A stretch of 64,000 bases of DNA. Source: an uncultured Bacteroidaceae bacterium (GTDB lineage: Bacteria > Bacteroidota > Bacteroidia > Bacteroidales > Bacteroidaceae). The notes below the pieces were generated by a model. The model searched no databases, was not told the origin of the DNA, and saw nothing but the letters and a program-made list of their open reading frames with translations. Below, in pieces: positions 7,552 to 16,851 of the stretch. Both the position numbers and the translations under genes were made by a program. The DNA lies in the NCBI GenBank assembly GCA_934271655.1, contig CAKQRW010000006.1, positions 13,464 through 77,463 of the forward strand. Direction: 5' to 3'. Position 1 is the stretch's first letter. The number at the start of each line of letters is the position of its first letter.

Positions 7552-10419
7552 ATGAATAAACTTTTTTTACTCGACGCATATGCTTTAATCTATAGAGCAT
7601 ACTATGGATTTATAAAGAACCCTCGCATCAACAGCAAGGGAGAGAACACCTCTGCCATATTAGGCTTCGTAAACACGCTGGAAGACCTGCTCGGCAGGGA
7701 GAACCCTGAATACATAGGCGTGGTCTTCGACCCCAGCGGCCCTACATTTCGCCATGAGGCATACAAGCCATATAAGGCGCAAAGGGAGGAGACGCCAGAA
7801 GCGATACGGTTTGCTGTGCCCATCATCAAGGACATCCTGAACGCATACAACATTCCTGTCATAGAGGTGAAAGGCTATGAGGCAGACGATGTCATCGGAA
7901 CACTTGCCAAGCAAAGCGAGAGCATCGGAGACATAGAGACCTACATGATGACACCCGACAAGGACTATGGCCAACTTGTGTCGCCCAGCGTGCGCATATA
8001 TAAGCCACGCCACGATGGAGGTTTTGACATCATTGGCGAGAAGGAGGTCATAGAGAAGTATGGCATCAGCTCTACAGACCAGGTGGTCGACCTACTTGGC
8101 CTTATGGGCGACTCGGCCGACAACTACCCTGGATGTCCTGGCGTGGGAGAGAAAACTGCCGTCAAACTCATCAATCAGTTCGGTTCCACCGAAAATATGC
8201 TGGAGCATACAGACGAGATAAAGGGAGCATTGAGAAAGAAAGTGGAGGAGCATGTGGAGGAAATCAAGATGTCGAAGTTTCTAGCTGCCATCAAGACTGA
8301 CGTGCCAGTCACACTCGACCTCAGTAGCCTGAAGAGAGAAGAGAAGAATGAAGCCGAACTGAGAAGCATCTTCGAGCGACTGGAGTTCCGTACCGTTCTG
8401 CAACGAATATTCGGTTCGGCTCCCGACAGCGTCAAAACAAAGCAAGCGCCTGCTGGCAAGACCAACAGCCACCTCTTCACAGGCGACCTCTTCGGAGGAG
8501 AACCTTCAAAGGACAATCTTGCAAAAAATAAGGGTGATGAGAATAGCCTTTTCTCGGGAAATTCCACGGGAGACTTATTTTTTGCGAACCTCGAAGACAT
8601 AAAATCAGTCAATCACTCGTACTATCTTGTTGATAATGCGGATGAAATAGACAAGCTTATTGCAAAAATACTTACAAATAAGCTTGTAAGCATAGACACA
8701 GAGACCACCTCCGTCGATGCAATGGACGCAAAACTCGTTGGAATGAGCTTCTCCGTGACCGAAAACGAGGCTTACTACGTTCCTGTACCGGCACACGATG
8801 ACTGGAAAGGCAAAAAGTATGAGGAGGCTCTCTCAATTGTTAATAAATTTAAAACGATCTATGAGTCGGAAGAAATAGAGAAAGTGGGGCAAAACATCAA
8901 GTACGACATGCTCGTGCTCTCCAACTACGGCGTGCACGTGACAGGCAAGATGTTCGACACGATGATAGCCCACTATGTCATCGCACCAGAACTGCGTCAC
9001 AACATGGACTACCTGGCTGAGGTGTATCTCAAATACAAGACTATCCACATCAACGAACTCATTGGCTCGGGCAAGAAACAAAAACTGATGAGCGAGCTGA
9101 CTCCAACAGAAGTGTATGAATATGCAGCAGAAGATGCCGACGTGACTCTGCGCCTGAAAAACGTGCTGGAAAAGGAACTTGAGGAAAAAGGACTCACAAA
9201 GCTCTTCGAGGAAATAGAGATGCCACTAGTACCAGTGCTGGCGCACATGGAGGAAAACGGCGTGAGAGTGGACACCCATTCACTTGCCGAGACATCCAAG
9301 ACATTCACCGACAGGATGCAAAGCATAGAAGCCGAGATAAGGGAAATAGCTGGGGCCGACCTCAACATCAGCTCTCCAAAACAGATTGGCGAACTGCTCT
9401 TCGACAAGCTCCAGCTTGACAGCAAGGCCAAGAAAACCAAGAAAGGGCAATACGTGACCGACGAGGCTACCCTTCTCGCCCTCAAGTCAAAGCATCCTAT
9501 CATAGAGAAGATACTCGACTACAGAGGTTACAAGAAACTGCTGAGCACATACATAGACGCGCTGCCACAATTGGTCAACAAACGCACAGGCCACATACAC
9601 ACATCTTATAATCAGGCCGTCACGTCTACCGGACGTCTCTCTTCAAGCAATCCGAATCTGCAAAACATACCCGTTAGGGACGAGAACGGCAAAGAGGTAA
9701 GAAAAGCCTTCATCCCCGACGACGGAGAGACATTCTTCTCTGCCGACTACAGCCAGATCGAACTGCGTCTCATGGCACATCTCAGCCAAGACAAGAACAT
9801 GCTCGAAGACTTCAACTCAGGCCATGACATACACCAGGCCACAGCAGCCAAGGTGTTTAAGGTGCCAATGGAAGAGGTCTCACCAAGCATGAGAAGAAAA
9901 GCCAAGACAGCCAATTTCGGCATCATATACGGCATCTCAGCCTTCGGTCTCGCAGAGCGCATGGAAGTGAGCCGCAGCGAGGCCAAACAGCTCATAGATG
10001 ACTATTTCAGCACCTATCCCATGGTGAAGGAATATATGGACAAGAGCATAGAGACAGCAAGAGAGAAAGGCTATACGGAGACACTCTTCGGCCGCCGCTG
10101 CCAACTGCCCGACATCAACTCAAGAAATGCCGTGGTGAGAGGATATGCGGAAAGAAACGCCATCAATGCCCCCATACAGGGCACAGCAGCCGACATCATC
10201 AAGATAGCTATGATAAACATAGACAAGAGGATGAGGGCCGAAGGCATGAAATCGAAGATGATACTGCAAGTGCACGACGAACTCAACTTCTCTGTGGCGC
10301 AGGAGGAGAGAGAACAGCTGCAAGCTCTCGTCACCCAAGAGATGGAAGCTGCCGCCAAGCTCTCTGTGCCGCTCATAGCAGAATGCGGTTGGGGCGACAA
10401 CTGGCTCATGGCTCATTGA
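7552..10419 (+). CDS. polA: DNA polymerase I
   Basis: Gap-filling and Okazaki-fragment maturation polymerase. 955 aa, full length. N-terminal 5'-3' exonuclease/flap domain begins MNKLFLLDAYALIYRAYYGF and includes the helix-hairpin-helix region GDSADNYPGCPGVGEKTA. A Lys/Ser-rich linker lies around residues 290-350. The 3'-5' proofreading domain keeps its Asp-Glu pair (SIDTETT), so proofreading is probably active. Polymerase motifs A (SADYSQIELR), B (RRKAKTANFGIIYG) and C (QVHDELNF) are intact. Ends 21 bp before the next gene, so it is likely co-transcribed with it. Confidence 0.98.
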   Translation: MNKLFLLDAYALIYRAYYGFIKNPRINSKGENTSAILGFVNTLEDLLGRENPEYIGVVFDPSGPTFRHEAYKPYKAQREETPEAIRFAVPIIKDILNAYNIPVIEVKGYEADDVIGTLAKQSESIGDIETYMMTPDKDYGQLVSPSVRIYKPRHDGGFDIIGEKEVIEKYGISSTDQVVDLLGLMGDSADNYPGCPGVGEKTAVKLINQFGSTENMLEHTDEIKGALRKKVEEHVEEIKMSKFLAAIKTDVPVTLDLSSLKREEKNEAELRSIFERLEFRTVLQRIFGSAPDSVKTKQAPAGKTNSHLFTGDLFGGEPSKDNLAKNKGDENSLFSGNSTGDLFFANLEDIKSVNHSYYLVDNADEIDKLIAKILTNKLVSIDTETTSVDAMDAKLVGMSFSVTENEAYYVPVPAHDDWKGKKYEEALSIVNKFKTIYESEEIEKVGQNIKYDMLVLSNYGVHVTGKMFDTMIAHYVIAPELRHNMDYLAEVYLKYKTIHINELIGSGKKQKLMSELTPTEVYEYAAEDADVTLRLKNVLEKELEEKGLTKLFEEIEMPLVPVLAHMEENGVRVDTHSLAETSKTFTDRMQSIEAEIREIAGADLNISSPKQIGELLFDKLQLDSKAKKTKKGQYVTDEATLLALKSKHPIIEKILDYRGYKKLLSTYIDALPQLVNKRTGHIHTSYNQAVTSTGRLSSSNPNLQNIPVRDENGKEVRKAFIPDDGETFFSADYSQIELRLMAHLSQDKNMLEDFNSGHDIHQATAAKVFKVPMEEVSPSMRRKAKTANFGIIYGISAFGLAERMEVSRSEAKQLIDDYFSTYPMVKEYMDKSIETAREKGYTETLFGRRCQLPDINSRNAVVRGYAERNAINAPIQGTAADIIKIAMINIDKRMRAEGMKSKMILQVHDELNFSVAQEEREQLQALVTQEMEAAAKLSVPLIAECGWGDNWLMAH

Positions 10420-10440
10420 CATAAGGTTACATACTTTTTT

Positions 10441-11397
10441 ATGAGATATATCCACACACTCATTCTGACTACATCTTTGATGTGCTCTGTCTTTACACAA
10501 GGACAGAGCACATTCAGTATCATGTCATACAACATAGAGAACGCCTTCGACACCATACACGACGAAGGCAAGAACGACTACGACTATCTGCCTGGCGGTG
10601 AGAAAGGCTGGAGCACTTACAGGCTGTTCAGAAAACTGAAGAGCGTGGGCAAAGTCATAGCAGCAGCCAACGAGAACAGACCCATAGACCTGATAGGACT
10701 GTGCGAGGTGGAGAACGAAAACGTGATGGACGGCCTCACCAAGCACACACCGTTACGAAACATGGGATACAGATACGTCATGACCTCGTCTGAAGACGAA
10801 CGCGGCATAGACGTGGCCCTGCTCTACTCGCCATACACCTTTCACATAAAAAGCCATCATGCTATAAATGTGAGCATTCCAAACAAAAAAACAAGAGACA
10901 TACTGCATGCCACAGGAACCATCGTTTCGGGCGACACACTCGATGTATATGTGGTTCACCTGCCATCCAAACTGGGCGGAGCCGAGTCAAAAGCGCTAAG
11001 TCTGCGCGCCACTTCAATACTGCGCAGCCATGTTGACTCTGTCATCCACCAGCGGCAGCATCCCAACATCATCGTGATGGGCGACTTCAACGCAGACGAC
11101 AACTCCAAACAGATAAAGATGCTGACCAGCGAGGGATGCCTTGACAACATGACCAGAGGAGCCAGTCCTGGCACTTACTATTTCCAGGGACGATGGTCGT
11201 GCATAGACCACATACTTTGCCGCACCACCACCCTCAGTTCCATCACGTCAAAAGCATTGGCCCTACCCTTTCTGCTTGAGACAGACAACATAAGGCGCAA
11301 TGTGAAGCCCTTCCGCACATATTTAGGACCTGCCTATCACGGAGGCGTGAGCGACCACCTGCCACTGGCTGCCTTTTTCAATATCATCAGGCAATAA
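10441..11397 (+). CDS. Secreted endonuclease/exonuclease/phosphatase family protein
   Basis: 318 aa with an N-terminal signal peptide ending around TQGQS. EEP (DNase I-like) fold motifs: MSYNIENAFD (metal-binding Asn/Glu region), IGLCEVEN with the catalytic Glu, a central His/Tyr region, VMGDFNADD and the terminal SDHLPL. These residues point to metal-dependent phosphodiester hydrolysis outside the cytoplasm. The substrate (nucleic acid, phospholipid or phosphoester) cannot be told. Placed 21 bp after polA, perhaps only by shared transcription. Confidence 0.9.
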   Translation: MRYIHTLILTTSLMCSVFTQGQSTFSIMSYNIENAFDTIHDEGKNDYDYLPGGEKGWSTYRLFRKLKSVGKVIAAANENRPIDLIGLCEVENENVMDGLTKHTPLRNMGYRYVMTSSEDERGIDVALLYSPYTFHIKSHHAINVSIPNKKTRDILHATGTIVSGDTLDVYVVHLPSKLGGAESKALSLRATSILRSHVDSVIHQRQHPNIIVMGDFNADDNSKQIKMLTSEGCLDNMTRGASPGTYYFQGRWSCIDHILCRTTTLSSITSKALALPFLLETDNIRRNVKPFRTYLGPAYHGGVSDHLPLAAFFNIIRQ

Positions 11398-11508
11398 GTA
11401 ACCATCTGCACACCATTCATGTCCACGAAAACAAGTACCAGAATGCTTTTTCTGATGCTATTACTATAAAAAAACGGCCCATAATTTTACAGTCTATCAT
11501 TATTTCCT

Positions 11509-11516
11509 TATATTTG
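11509..11516 (+). promoter_or_regulatory. -7 promoter element TATATTTG
   Basis: Exact TAnnTTTG match. Transcription would begin near 11523, so the upstream in-frame ATG at 11521 cannot be used. This supports the lipoprotein start at 11551. No good -33 box seen. Confidence 0.6.
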
Positions 11517-11550
11517 CATCATGACAACAACAAATAAGAACATTACCAAA

Positions 11551-12204
11551 ATGAAAAAATCAGCATTACTATTCAACGCCATGCTTATAGCAGGCGCAGC
11601 CACAATCGGTTTCACATCATGCGGCGACGACGACAACGACTCTCCTAAGACTGACCCCGTGAAGAAAGCTACCACAGCCACCGTGCAAGGAGGCTTCTAC
11701 GTGACCGCAAGCGAGATGAAATACATGGACATCTATGTCATAGATGCCAACGGCGACTCTACCCTGCTCACCACAAGCAACACTACTGTGAACAACAACA
11801 TGTCATTTGGTAATGTGTACAAAATGAGTTACACCACTTCTGCTTCAGCTATAGCAAACAATGGCGACGAAGCCAGACTGTACACTTTCAGCGTAGAGAC
11901 CATCAAGACATTCCCAAAGAAACTGACATATGAGGTGGCAGCCAAACCTAACGGCAACCAGCCATCCGACAACGAGAATATAGTGATACTCTACGCTCCT
12001 GCGCTAAATATCCAGAATGACGCTGAGGGCTTCACCAGTTTCAACTCACACCTCAGCAGCTCCACACTTGTCATCAATGGCGCAAAATGGACTACATATA
12101 TAGAAAAGGCAGGCGCAAAGAAAGGCATGAAGATAGAGCTCAACTTCACATCCGCATCCGACCTGGACAACCAGCTCACAGAAACATTCCTGAACAAAAA
12201 ATAA
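11551..12204 (+). CDS. Lipoprotein of unknown function
   Basis: About 217 aa. MKKSALLFNAMLIAGAATIGFTSCGDDDND is a lipoprotein signal with a lipobox Cys near residue 24, followed by an Asp/Asn-rich stretch typical of surface-exported Bacteroidetes lipoproteins. The rest looks like a beta-rich domain (FYVTASEMKYMDIYVIDANGD) and could belong to one of the small DUF lipoprotein families; I do not recognise it. The frame opens at 11521, but the promoter box at 11509-11516 leaves no leader for that start. Followed by a strong hairpin, so it is monocistronic. Confidence 0.8.
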   Translation: MKKSALLFNAMLIAGAATIGFTSCGDDDNDSPKTDPVKKATTATVQGGFYVTASEMKYMDIYVIDANGDSTLLTTSNTTVNNNMSFGNVYKMSYTTSASAIANNGDEARLYTFSVETIKTFPKKLTYEVAAKPNGNQPSDNENIVILYAPALNIQNDAEGFTSFNSHLSSSTLVINGAKWTTYIEKAGAKKGMKIELNFTSASDLDNQLTETFLNKK

Positions 12205-12289
12205 CAGGACAACACACACGTGGAATGAAAAGAGAGCCTACACCACAAGACAGACTCCCTCCTTACATCCACACACACTATAAGCTAAA

Positions 12290-12340
12290 AAGCGAATAAG
12301 CCAAAAGGAGAACTCTCCACATGGCTTATTCGCTTCTTTT
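12290..12340 (+). terminator. Intrinsic terminator after the lipoprotein gene
   Basis: 14-bp perfect outer stem (12290-12303 with 12322-12335) with a smaller inner hairpin, followed by a T-rich run (12335-12340). Also serves the convergent phosphodiesterase gene. Confidence 0.8.
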
Positions 12341-12361
12341 TATGACCCATACGGCCTCTTC

Positions 12362-12862
12362 TCAGTGTCTCTCGTCATTCAGTTCGATGACCTCAAGATC
12401 CTTAATATCCTTGCCGTCAATATTGAACCTGACAAGCGTGCGCACAGCATGAAAACCGCTCATGCCAGCCGCTCCAGGATTGATGTGCAGCAAGTCCAGC
12501 ACAGGGTCATATTTCACCTTGAGCAAATGAGAATGGCCCGATATGAACAGCTGCGGAGGATTGGCAACAATATCCTTCCTGACACTTGCGTCATACTTGC
12601 CAGGATAACCGCCTATATGCTTCATCATCACATCCACCTCCTCACACCGCCACCTCAGCACAAGAGGAAACCTGTAGCGGAAATCGCTGCTGTCTATATT
12701 GCCATACACAGCCCTAAGCGGAGCTATCTTCTCCAGGCGGTCGGCCACTTCCATAGTGCCAATGTCGCCCGCATGCCATATCTCATCACACTCCTTGAAG
12801 TATTTCACATACCGCTCGTCCCACCATCCGTGAGTGTCTGAAAGTAAACCTATCCTCTTCAT
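12362..12862 (-). CDS. Metallophosphoesterase, YfcE/MJ0936-type phosphodiesterase
   Basis: 166 aa, single calcineurin-like domain. Metal ligands are visible in order: GLLSDTHG, WHAGDIGT, VYGNID, then SGHSHLLK and the ending INPGAAG. Small cytoplasmic proteins of this kind hydrolyse phosphodiesters in vitro; the physiological substrate is unknown. It starts 15 bp downstream of the GH53 stop on the same strand, so it is the second gene of that operon, though no functional link is obvious. Confidence 0.9.
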   Translation of the reverse strand: MKRIGLLSDTHGWWDERYVKYFKECDEIWHAGDIGTMEVADRLEKIAPLRAVYGNIDSSDFRYRFPLVLRWRCEEVDVMMKHIGGYPGKYDASVRKDIVANPPQLFISGHSHLLKVKYDPVLDLLHINPGAAGMSGFHAVRTLVRFNIDGKDIKDLEVIELNDERH

Positions 12863-12877
12863 ATACGTCCCTGTTGA

Positions 12878-14341
12878 TCATTCCCTGTTCCACACGTCAG
12901 CACACCTTGCATCCTTCACTCCATAAGGGTGCACATACTTCCTGACGAATCCTTCCTTTGAAACCCACGTGGTGTCGCTGAGATAATAATACTCAGTACA
13001 TTGGCTATAGGACAGGTATGTGGTAAACGAATACACATCAGTGTTGTCCACCTGCTCCATAGGCAAAATCTGCCATTCGCCAGCACCGTTGTCTGTGAAC
13101 GAACCAGCTATATAGCCCTTCCTACCTTCTCCCGCGCCGCTCATGTCGACCGTGAAAGTGACTCTGCCGTTGTCTTCATTCATGAAATCCATACCTCCAT
13201 GAAGAAGAACTTCATTGTTGAAGTCAAAGAACGCAGCGTTCTCCCAGCTTGAGCCCTTGCCCCATCTGGTCTGCTTGTCGGAAGAGACCCACTCAGGCTC
13301 CCATGCCAGCACACCATAGCCGAAGTTTTCACGCACCACACGCTTCAGCTCCATGAAGAAGTCTTTCTGCAACTGGCTGCAAGCCACATCAGGAGCACCT
13401 ATAGGCATGGAATTTAGCTTGTTGGAACTGTTATCTTTCCATAGCTTAGTCCATATGCAGCCTGTGTCTGCTATAAGCAGACGCACCCCATACTTCTTAT
13501 ACACATCTGTAGCCACGCGGCGCAGCTTGTCAAGAGAATAGACATACTGCTGTGGATAGTATGACACGCCAAGCACATCAAACTGGCACAGGCCTCCCCT
13601 CGCATATTCCTCCATCAGCTTCAGTACGTCAGCATTTTCCAGCGACATGTTGAGCACCGCCTTCACGTCAAGGTCATACTTGTCATTGAAGTCTCTCACA
13701 GCCCTGATGCCTGCGTTTAGCAGCAGCACATTGCGCTCTATGTCAAGAGAATGCTTGTCATTGCCATTCAGCACAAGCACATTGTCGTTGGCCTCATTGC
13801 CTATCTGCACGGCTACAGGCACCACATCGCTGTCGCGAAGCACAGAGAGCGTGTTGTATGTATACTGATACACCGAGTCGGCCAACTCTCCAGGCACATT
13901 GACGATAGAAGTCCATGCCGCAGGAGCCGTGTTTTTCTCCGTGACAGTCCACGAATCCGAGTAATACAGATCGAGCAGCAGGCTCATGCCCGCATCTTTC
14001 ACACGCTTGGCACTCTCCACAAACGTGATTAAGTTTGAATACTCTTCACGCGTGGGACTGTTCCACAGGCGCAGCTTGACCATATTGGCTCCATATGTAC
14101 TGAATATGCCAAACAGATCTGTCTCTCTACCCCCAAGCGTGTATTTCACTCCTGCCTTCTCAAGCTCTGCCGTATAGGACAAGTCACCTCCTACATAGAA
14201 ATCTGACATATACACGCTGTCGGCCATAGGATTGCCCTGACGGTCGCCCAGCATCTCCTCTTTAGTCTCGCAGGCATTAAATGTTATGGCGAGCAAAGTT
14301 GTGCATAGACAAGCACATATTGCAGTTTTTTTCTTCTTCAT
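12878..14341 (-). CDS. Arabinogalactan endo-beta-1,4-galactanase (GH53)
   Basis: Secreted enzyme cutting the beta-1,4-galactan side chains of pectin (type I arabinogalactan). About 487 aa from the chosen start. The signal ends in a lipobox-like ITFNACETK, so it is probably a surface lipoprotein. GH53 features: VGGDLSYTAELEKAG, MVKLRLWNSP, the acid/base Glu in VAVQIGNEAND and the nucleophile Glu in LAWEPEW. The last 110 residues (VTFTVDMSGAG onward) form a separate beta-sandwich, possibly carbohydrate binding. The frame opens at 14437, but the -7 box at 14392-14399 lies downstream of that codon; MKKKKTAIC at 14341 fits, with 14359 as an alternative. No SusC/D pair is adjacent. Confidence 0.92.
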   Translation of the reverse strand: MKKKKTAICACLCTTLLAITFNACETKEEMLGDRQGNPMADSVYMSDFYVGGDLSYTAELEKAGVKYTLGGRETDLFGIFSTYGANMVKLRLWNSPTREEYSNLITFVESAKRVKDAGMSLLLDLYYSDSWTVTEKNTAPAAWTSIVNVPGELADSVYQYTYNTLSVLRDSDVVPVAVQIGNEANDNVLVLNGNDKHSLDIERNVLLLNAGIRAVRDFNDKYDLDVKAVLNMSLENADVLKLMEEYARGGLCQFDVLGVSYYPQQYVYSLDKLRRVATDVYKKYGVRLLIADTGCIWTKLWKDNSSNKLNSMPIGAPDVACSQLQKDFFMELKRVVRENFGYGVLAWEPEWVSSDKQTRWGKGSSWENAAFFDFNNEVLLHGGMDFMNEDNGRVTFTVDMSGAGEGRKGYIAGSFTDNGAGEWQILPMEQVDNTDVYSFTTYLSYSQCTEYYYLSDTTWVSKEGFVRKYVHPYGVKDARCADVWNRE

Positions 14342-14391
14342 CCCGTATTTAAAGTTAGTCATAAATAAATCAATCAGTTTACAAAGATACA

Positions 14392-14399
14392 ACTTATAT
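14392..14399 (-). promoter_or_regulatory. -7 promoter element of the GH53 gene
   Basis: TATCTTTG on the minus strand, 51 bp before the chosen start. It excludes the longer reading frame's first ATG at 14437. Confidence 0.65.
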
Positions 14400-14723
14400 T
14401 CACACCCTCCAAACTTTACATGACAAATAATAAGCATGCTGCGCCTTTATCCCCCTACAGAAATGGATTTGACAAATATCAATGACATCAGCAACCCACA
14501 ATCTGCACCTCGCGGCTCTAGCGCACACACAGCCACAACACGCCAAGCAGACCACTCGTCATCATCGGCAGGTATCAGCTCACCTCTCCACCAATCCACC
14601 CTCTCGCACATGACAAATTTTCACCTTTCCCATAGCATCCATACCTTGAAGGCAGTCCATGCATAACCTGATGATTAACGAAGTTTAAAGAAAGGGGCAC
14701 AAGTTTAATGGAGATTAAAAATA

Positions 14724-14756
14724 TTGACAATATGGCAGTTAGGCATAATAATTGTC
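14724..14756 (+). promoter_or_regulatory. Atypical sigma70-like promoter/operator before hsp20
   Basis: TTGACA at 14724-14729 is followed after 16-17 bp by TAATAA/AATAAT, resembling a classical -35/-10 promoter, not the Bacteroidetes form. GACAAT and ATTGTC (14726-14731, 14751-14756) form an inverted repeat within it that could be an operator. Prediction only. Confidence 0.4.
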
Positions 14757-14854
14757 TTATCATAAGGCAGAACGGCAAAAGAGAAAAGCCCAAGAGGGGC
14801 TGGCATCCATAGCCATTCGAATACAAACAAACGAAATAAAAACAACTTAATAAT

Positions 14855-14860
14855 AGGAGG
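14855..14860 (+). promoter_or_regulatory. Strong Shine-Dalgarno AGGAGG, deciding the hsp20 start
   Basis: Perfect AGGAGG, rare in this window. Spacing is 2 bases to the ATG at 14863, 8 to the ATG at 14869 and 11 to the one at 14872, so 14869 is the favoured start. Confidence 0.65.
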
Positions 14861-14868
14861 ATATGATT

Positions 14869-15309
14869 ATGATGCCTACAGTTTATTCTAATCGCAATCA
14901 GGGATGGTTCCCAGCTTTATTCAACGACATGCTCAACGACAGTTGGTTTCCATCAAAAGCTTTCAGCAACACACCAGCCGTGAACGTTTCTGAAACAGCA
15001 ACCGAATACAAGATTGAAGTAGCTGCTCCAGGCATGACAAAGGAAGACTTCAACGTCCATCTCACACACGACAACTGCATCGCCATCAAGATGGAGAAGA
15101 AGACCGAATCTGACAACAAGGACGACAAGAAGAACTACTTGCGCCGCGAGTTTGGCTATAGCCAGTTCGAACAGATGTTGTCTCTGCCAGACAATGCCGA
15201 CAAGCACGCTATATCAGCTAAGATGACCAACGGTGTGCTGGTCATCGACATTCCTAAAGTCAAGGAAGAGGAAAAAGCTAAAAAGAACACCAGCATAGAA
15301 ATCAAATAA
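14869..15309 (+). CDS. Small heat shock protein, Hsp20/alpha-crystallin family
   Basis: ATP-independent holdase chaperone that binds unfolding proteins and forms large oligomers. About 146 aa. A short N-terminal arm with NRNQGWFPALFNDML leads into an alpha-crystallin domain of about 90 residues (PAVNVSETATEYKIEVAAPGM to VLVIDIPK) with the A-x-x-x-n-G-V-L signature in ISAKMTNGVLVI. The C-terminal tail has the I-x-I anchor (SIEIK). Unusually for this organism it has a strong Shine-Dalgarno and a TTGACA-type promoter, hinting at special regulation. Monocistronic, with a strong terminator. Confidence 0.95.
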   Translation: MMPTVYSNRNQGWFPALFNDMLNDSWFPSKAFSNTPAVNVSETATEYKIEVAAPGMTKEDFNVHLTHDNCIAIKMEKKTESDNKDDKKNYLRREFGYSQFEQMLSLPDNADKHAISAKMTNGVLVIDIPKVKEEEKAKKNTSIEIK

Positions 15310-15326
15310 ACTATATGCTTGAACTG

Positions 15327-15368
15327 AGTTTCCCTGAGAGCCCCGCGCCCTCAGGGAAACTTTTTTTT
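15327..15368 (+). terminator. Intrinsic terminator after hsp20
   Basis: 12-bp perfect stem (15327-15338 with 15350-15361), loop of 11, followed by eight T (15361-15368). Textbook form. Confidence 0.9.
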
Positions 15369-15625
15369 GTAATTATGTGCTCATGACAATTCTTATATCT
15401 GCGTGCTCTATCTTAAAGCAGAATTTCCTATGTTTGAAGGAACCATGTGCATCTCACCACCTGCACCCACCACAATCGAGTACCTCTACATATACGCATC
15501 GTCCTACTTGTCCCTCACGTTGCCATTTATCTCCACACCATTATTTTCACACATCGTTCCACGCCTATTCACAGCCCAACATGCTGATTTTCCCTCATAT
15601 ATTTTCTGTTATCACATATTTTCCT
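15369..15625. other. Gap between hsp20 and rfbB
   Basis: About 260 bp, C/T-rich on the plus strand. Open frames here have no family features. The only recognised element is the rfbB promoter at its right edge. Confidence 0.5.
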
Positions 15626-15633
15626 TACCTTTG
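15626..15633 (+). promoter_or_regulatory. -7 promoter element of rfbB
   Basis: TACCTTTG, an exact TAnnTTTG. It overlaps the first possible (GTG) codon of the long frame, so translation must start later, at 15684. Confidence 0.65.
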
Positions 15634-15683
15634 TGCCACATTTTAAATGTGCAACACATAAAAGAATTAACTCAACAGTCACT

Positions 15684-16826
15684 ATGGGAACAAAAAGAAA
15701 CATTGTCATCACAGGCGGCGCAGGCTTCATCGGAAGCCATGTGGTGCGTCTTTTCGTAAACAAATACCCTGAATATAACATCATCAACCTCGACAAGCTC
15801 ACCTATGCCGGCAACCTCGCCAACCTCAAGGACATAGAGGACAAGCCCAACTACAAGTTTGTCAAGATGGACATATGCGACTTCGACGCCTTCTACAAGC
15901 TCATGCAAGACGAGCATATCGACGGCATCATACACCTTGCAGCCGAGAGCCACGTGGACCGTTCCATCAAGGATCCTTTCACCTTTGCCAGGACAAACGT
16001 GATGGGCACACTCTCCCTGCTCCAGGCCGCCAAGCTCTACTGGGAAAGCCTGCCAGAGAAATATGAGGGCAAGCGTTTCTACCACATATCCACAGACGAA
16101 GTCTACGGAGCCTTGCAGATGACCAACCCTGAGGGCATCAAGCCTCCATTCACTACCACAGCGTCATCGGGCAAGCACCATCTGGCCTACGGCACAGACT
16201 TCTTCTACGAGACAACAAAGTACAACCCTCACTCTCCATACAGTGCGTCAAAAGCCAGCTCCGATCATTTTGTACGCGCTTTCCACGACACTTACGGCAT
16301 GCCAACCATCGTGACCAACTGCTCCAACAATTACGGTCCGTACCAGTTTCCAGAGAAGCTCATACCTCTATTCATCAACAACATACGCCACCGCAAGCCT
16401 CTGCCAGTCTATGGCAAGGGAGAGAACGTGCGCGACTGGCTCTATGTCGTAGACCATGCGCGCGCCATAGATGTCATCTTCCACAACGGCAAAGTGGCTG
16501 AAACCTACAATATAGGCGGCTTCAACGAGTGGAAAAACATCGACATCATTAAGGTTGTCATCAACACCGTCGACCGTCTGCTCGGACGCAAGGAGGGTGA
16601 AGACATGGATCTCATCACACACGTGACCGACCGCCTCGGACACGATGCACGCTATGCCATCGACTCCACAAAGCTCCAAAAGGAACTCGGCTGGGAACCA
16701 TCGCTGCAGTTTGAGGAGGGAATAGAGAAGACCGTGAAATGGTACCTTGAGAACGAGGCTTGGATGGACAACATCACCAGCGGAGAGTATGAGAAATACT
16801 ATGACGACATGTACAAGAACAGATGA
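15684..16826 (+). CDS. rfbB: dTDP-glucose 4,6-dehydratase
   Basis: NAD-dependent extended SDR enzyme making dTDP-4-keto-6-deoxyglucose, the precursor of dTDP-rhamnose and other deoxysugars of surface glycans. About 380 aa. N-terminal Rossmann motif VITGGAGFIGSH, active-site FYHISTDEVYG and the YxxxK pair in SPYSASKASSDH, followed by NCSNNYGPYQFPEKLIPL, a family hallmark. The frame is open from 15633, but the promoter at 15626-15633 rules out that start; MGTKRNIVITGG is normal. rfbA, rfbC and rfbD are not adjacent, so the rest of the pathway is elsewhere. Confidence 0.96.
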   Translation: MGTKRNIVITGGAGFIGSHVVRLFVNKYPEYNIINLDKLTYAGNLANLKDIEDKPNYKFVKMDICDFDAFYKLMQDEHIDGIIHLAAESHVDRSIKDPFTFARTNVMGTLSLLQAAKLYWESLPEKYEGKRFYHISTDEVYGALQMTNPEGIKPPFTTTASSGKHHLAYGTDFFYETTKYNPHSPYSASKASSDHFVRAFHDTYGMPTIVTNCSNNYGPYQFPEKLIPLFINNIRHRKPLPVYGKGENVRDWLYVVDHARAIDVIFHNGKVAETYNIGGFNEWKNIDIIKVVINTVDRLLGRKEGEDMDLITHVTDRLGHDARYAIDSTKLQKELGWEPSLQFEEGIEKTVKWYLENEAWMDNITSGEYEKYYDDMYKNR

Positions 16827-16851
16827 TGTAAACCATAGATGACACAGCCAT

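Larger units (their letters stand above)
14400..14868. other. Divergent intergenic region GH53 / hsp20
   Basis: About 470 bp without a convincing gene; the short reading frames on both strands have no family features. It holds the hsp20 control region (14724-14860) at its right end. Nothing else recognised. Confidence 0.6.

Noticed and set aside
14436..14826. Short ORFs between GH53 and hsp20
   Set aside because: No family signature, no promoter fit, and they overlap on both strands.
15377..15759. ORFs of 89 and 118 aa between hsp20 and rfbB
   Set aside because: His/Ser/Pro-rich shadow-like sequence; the second overlaps the start of rfbB.
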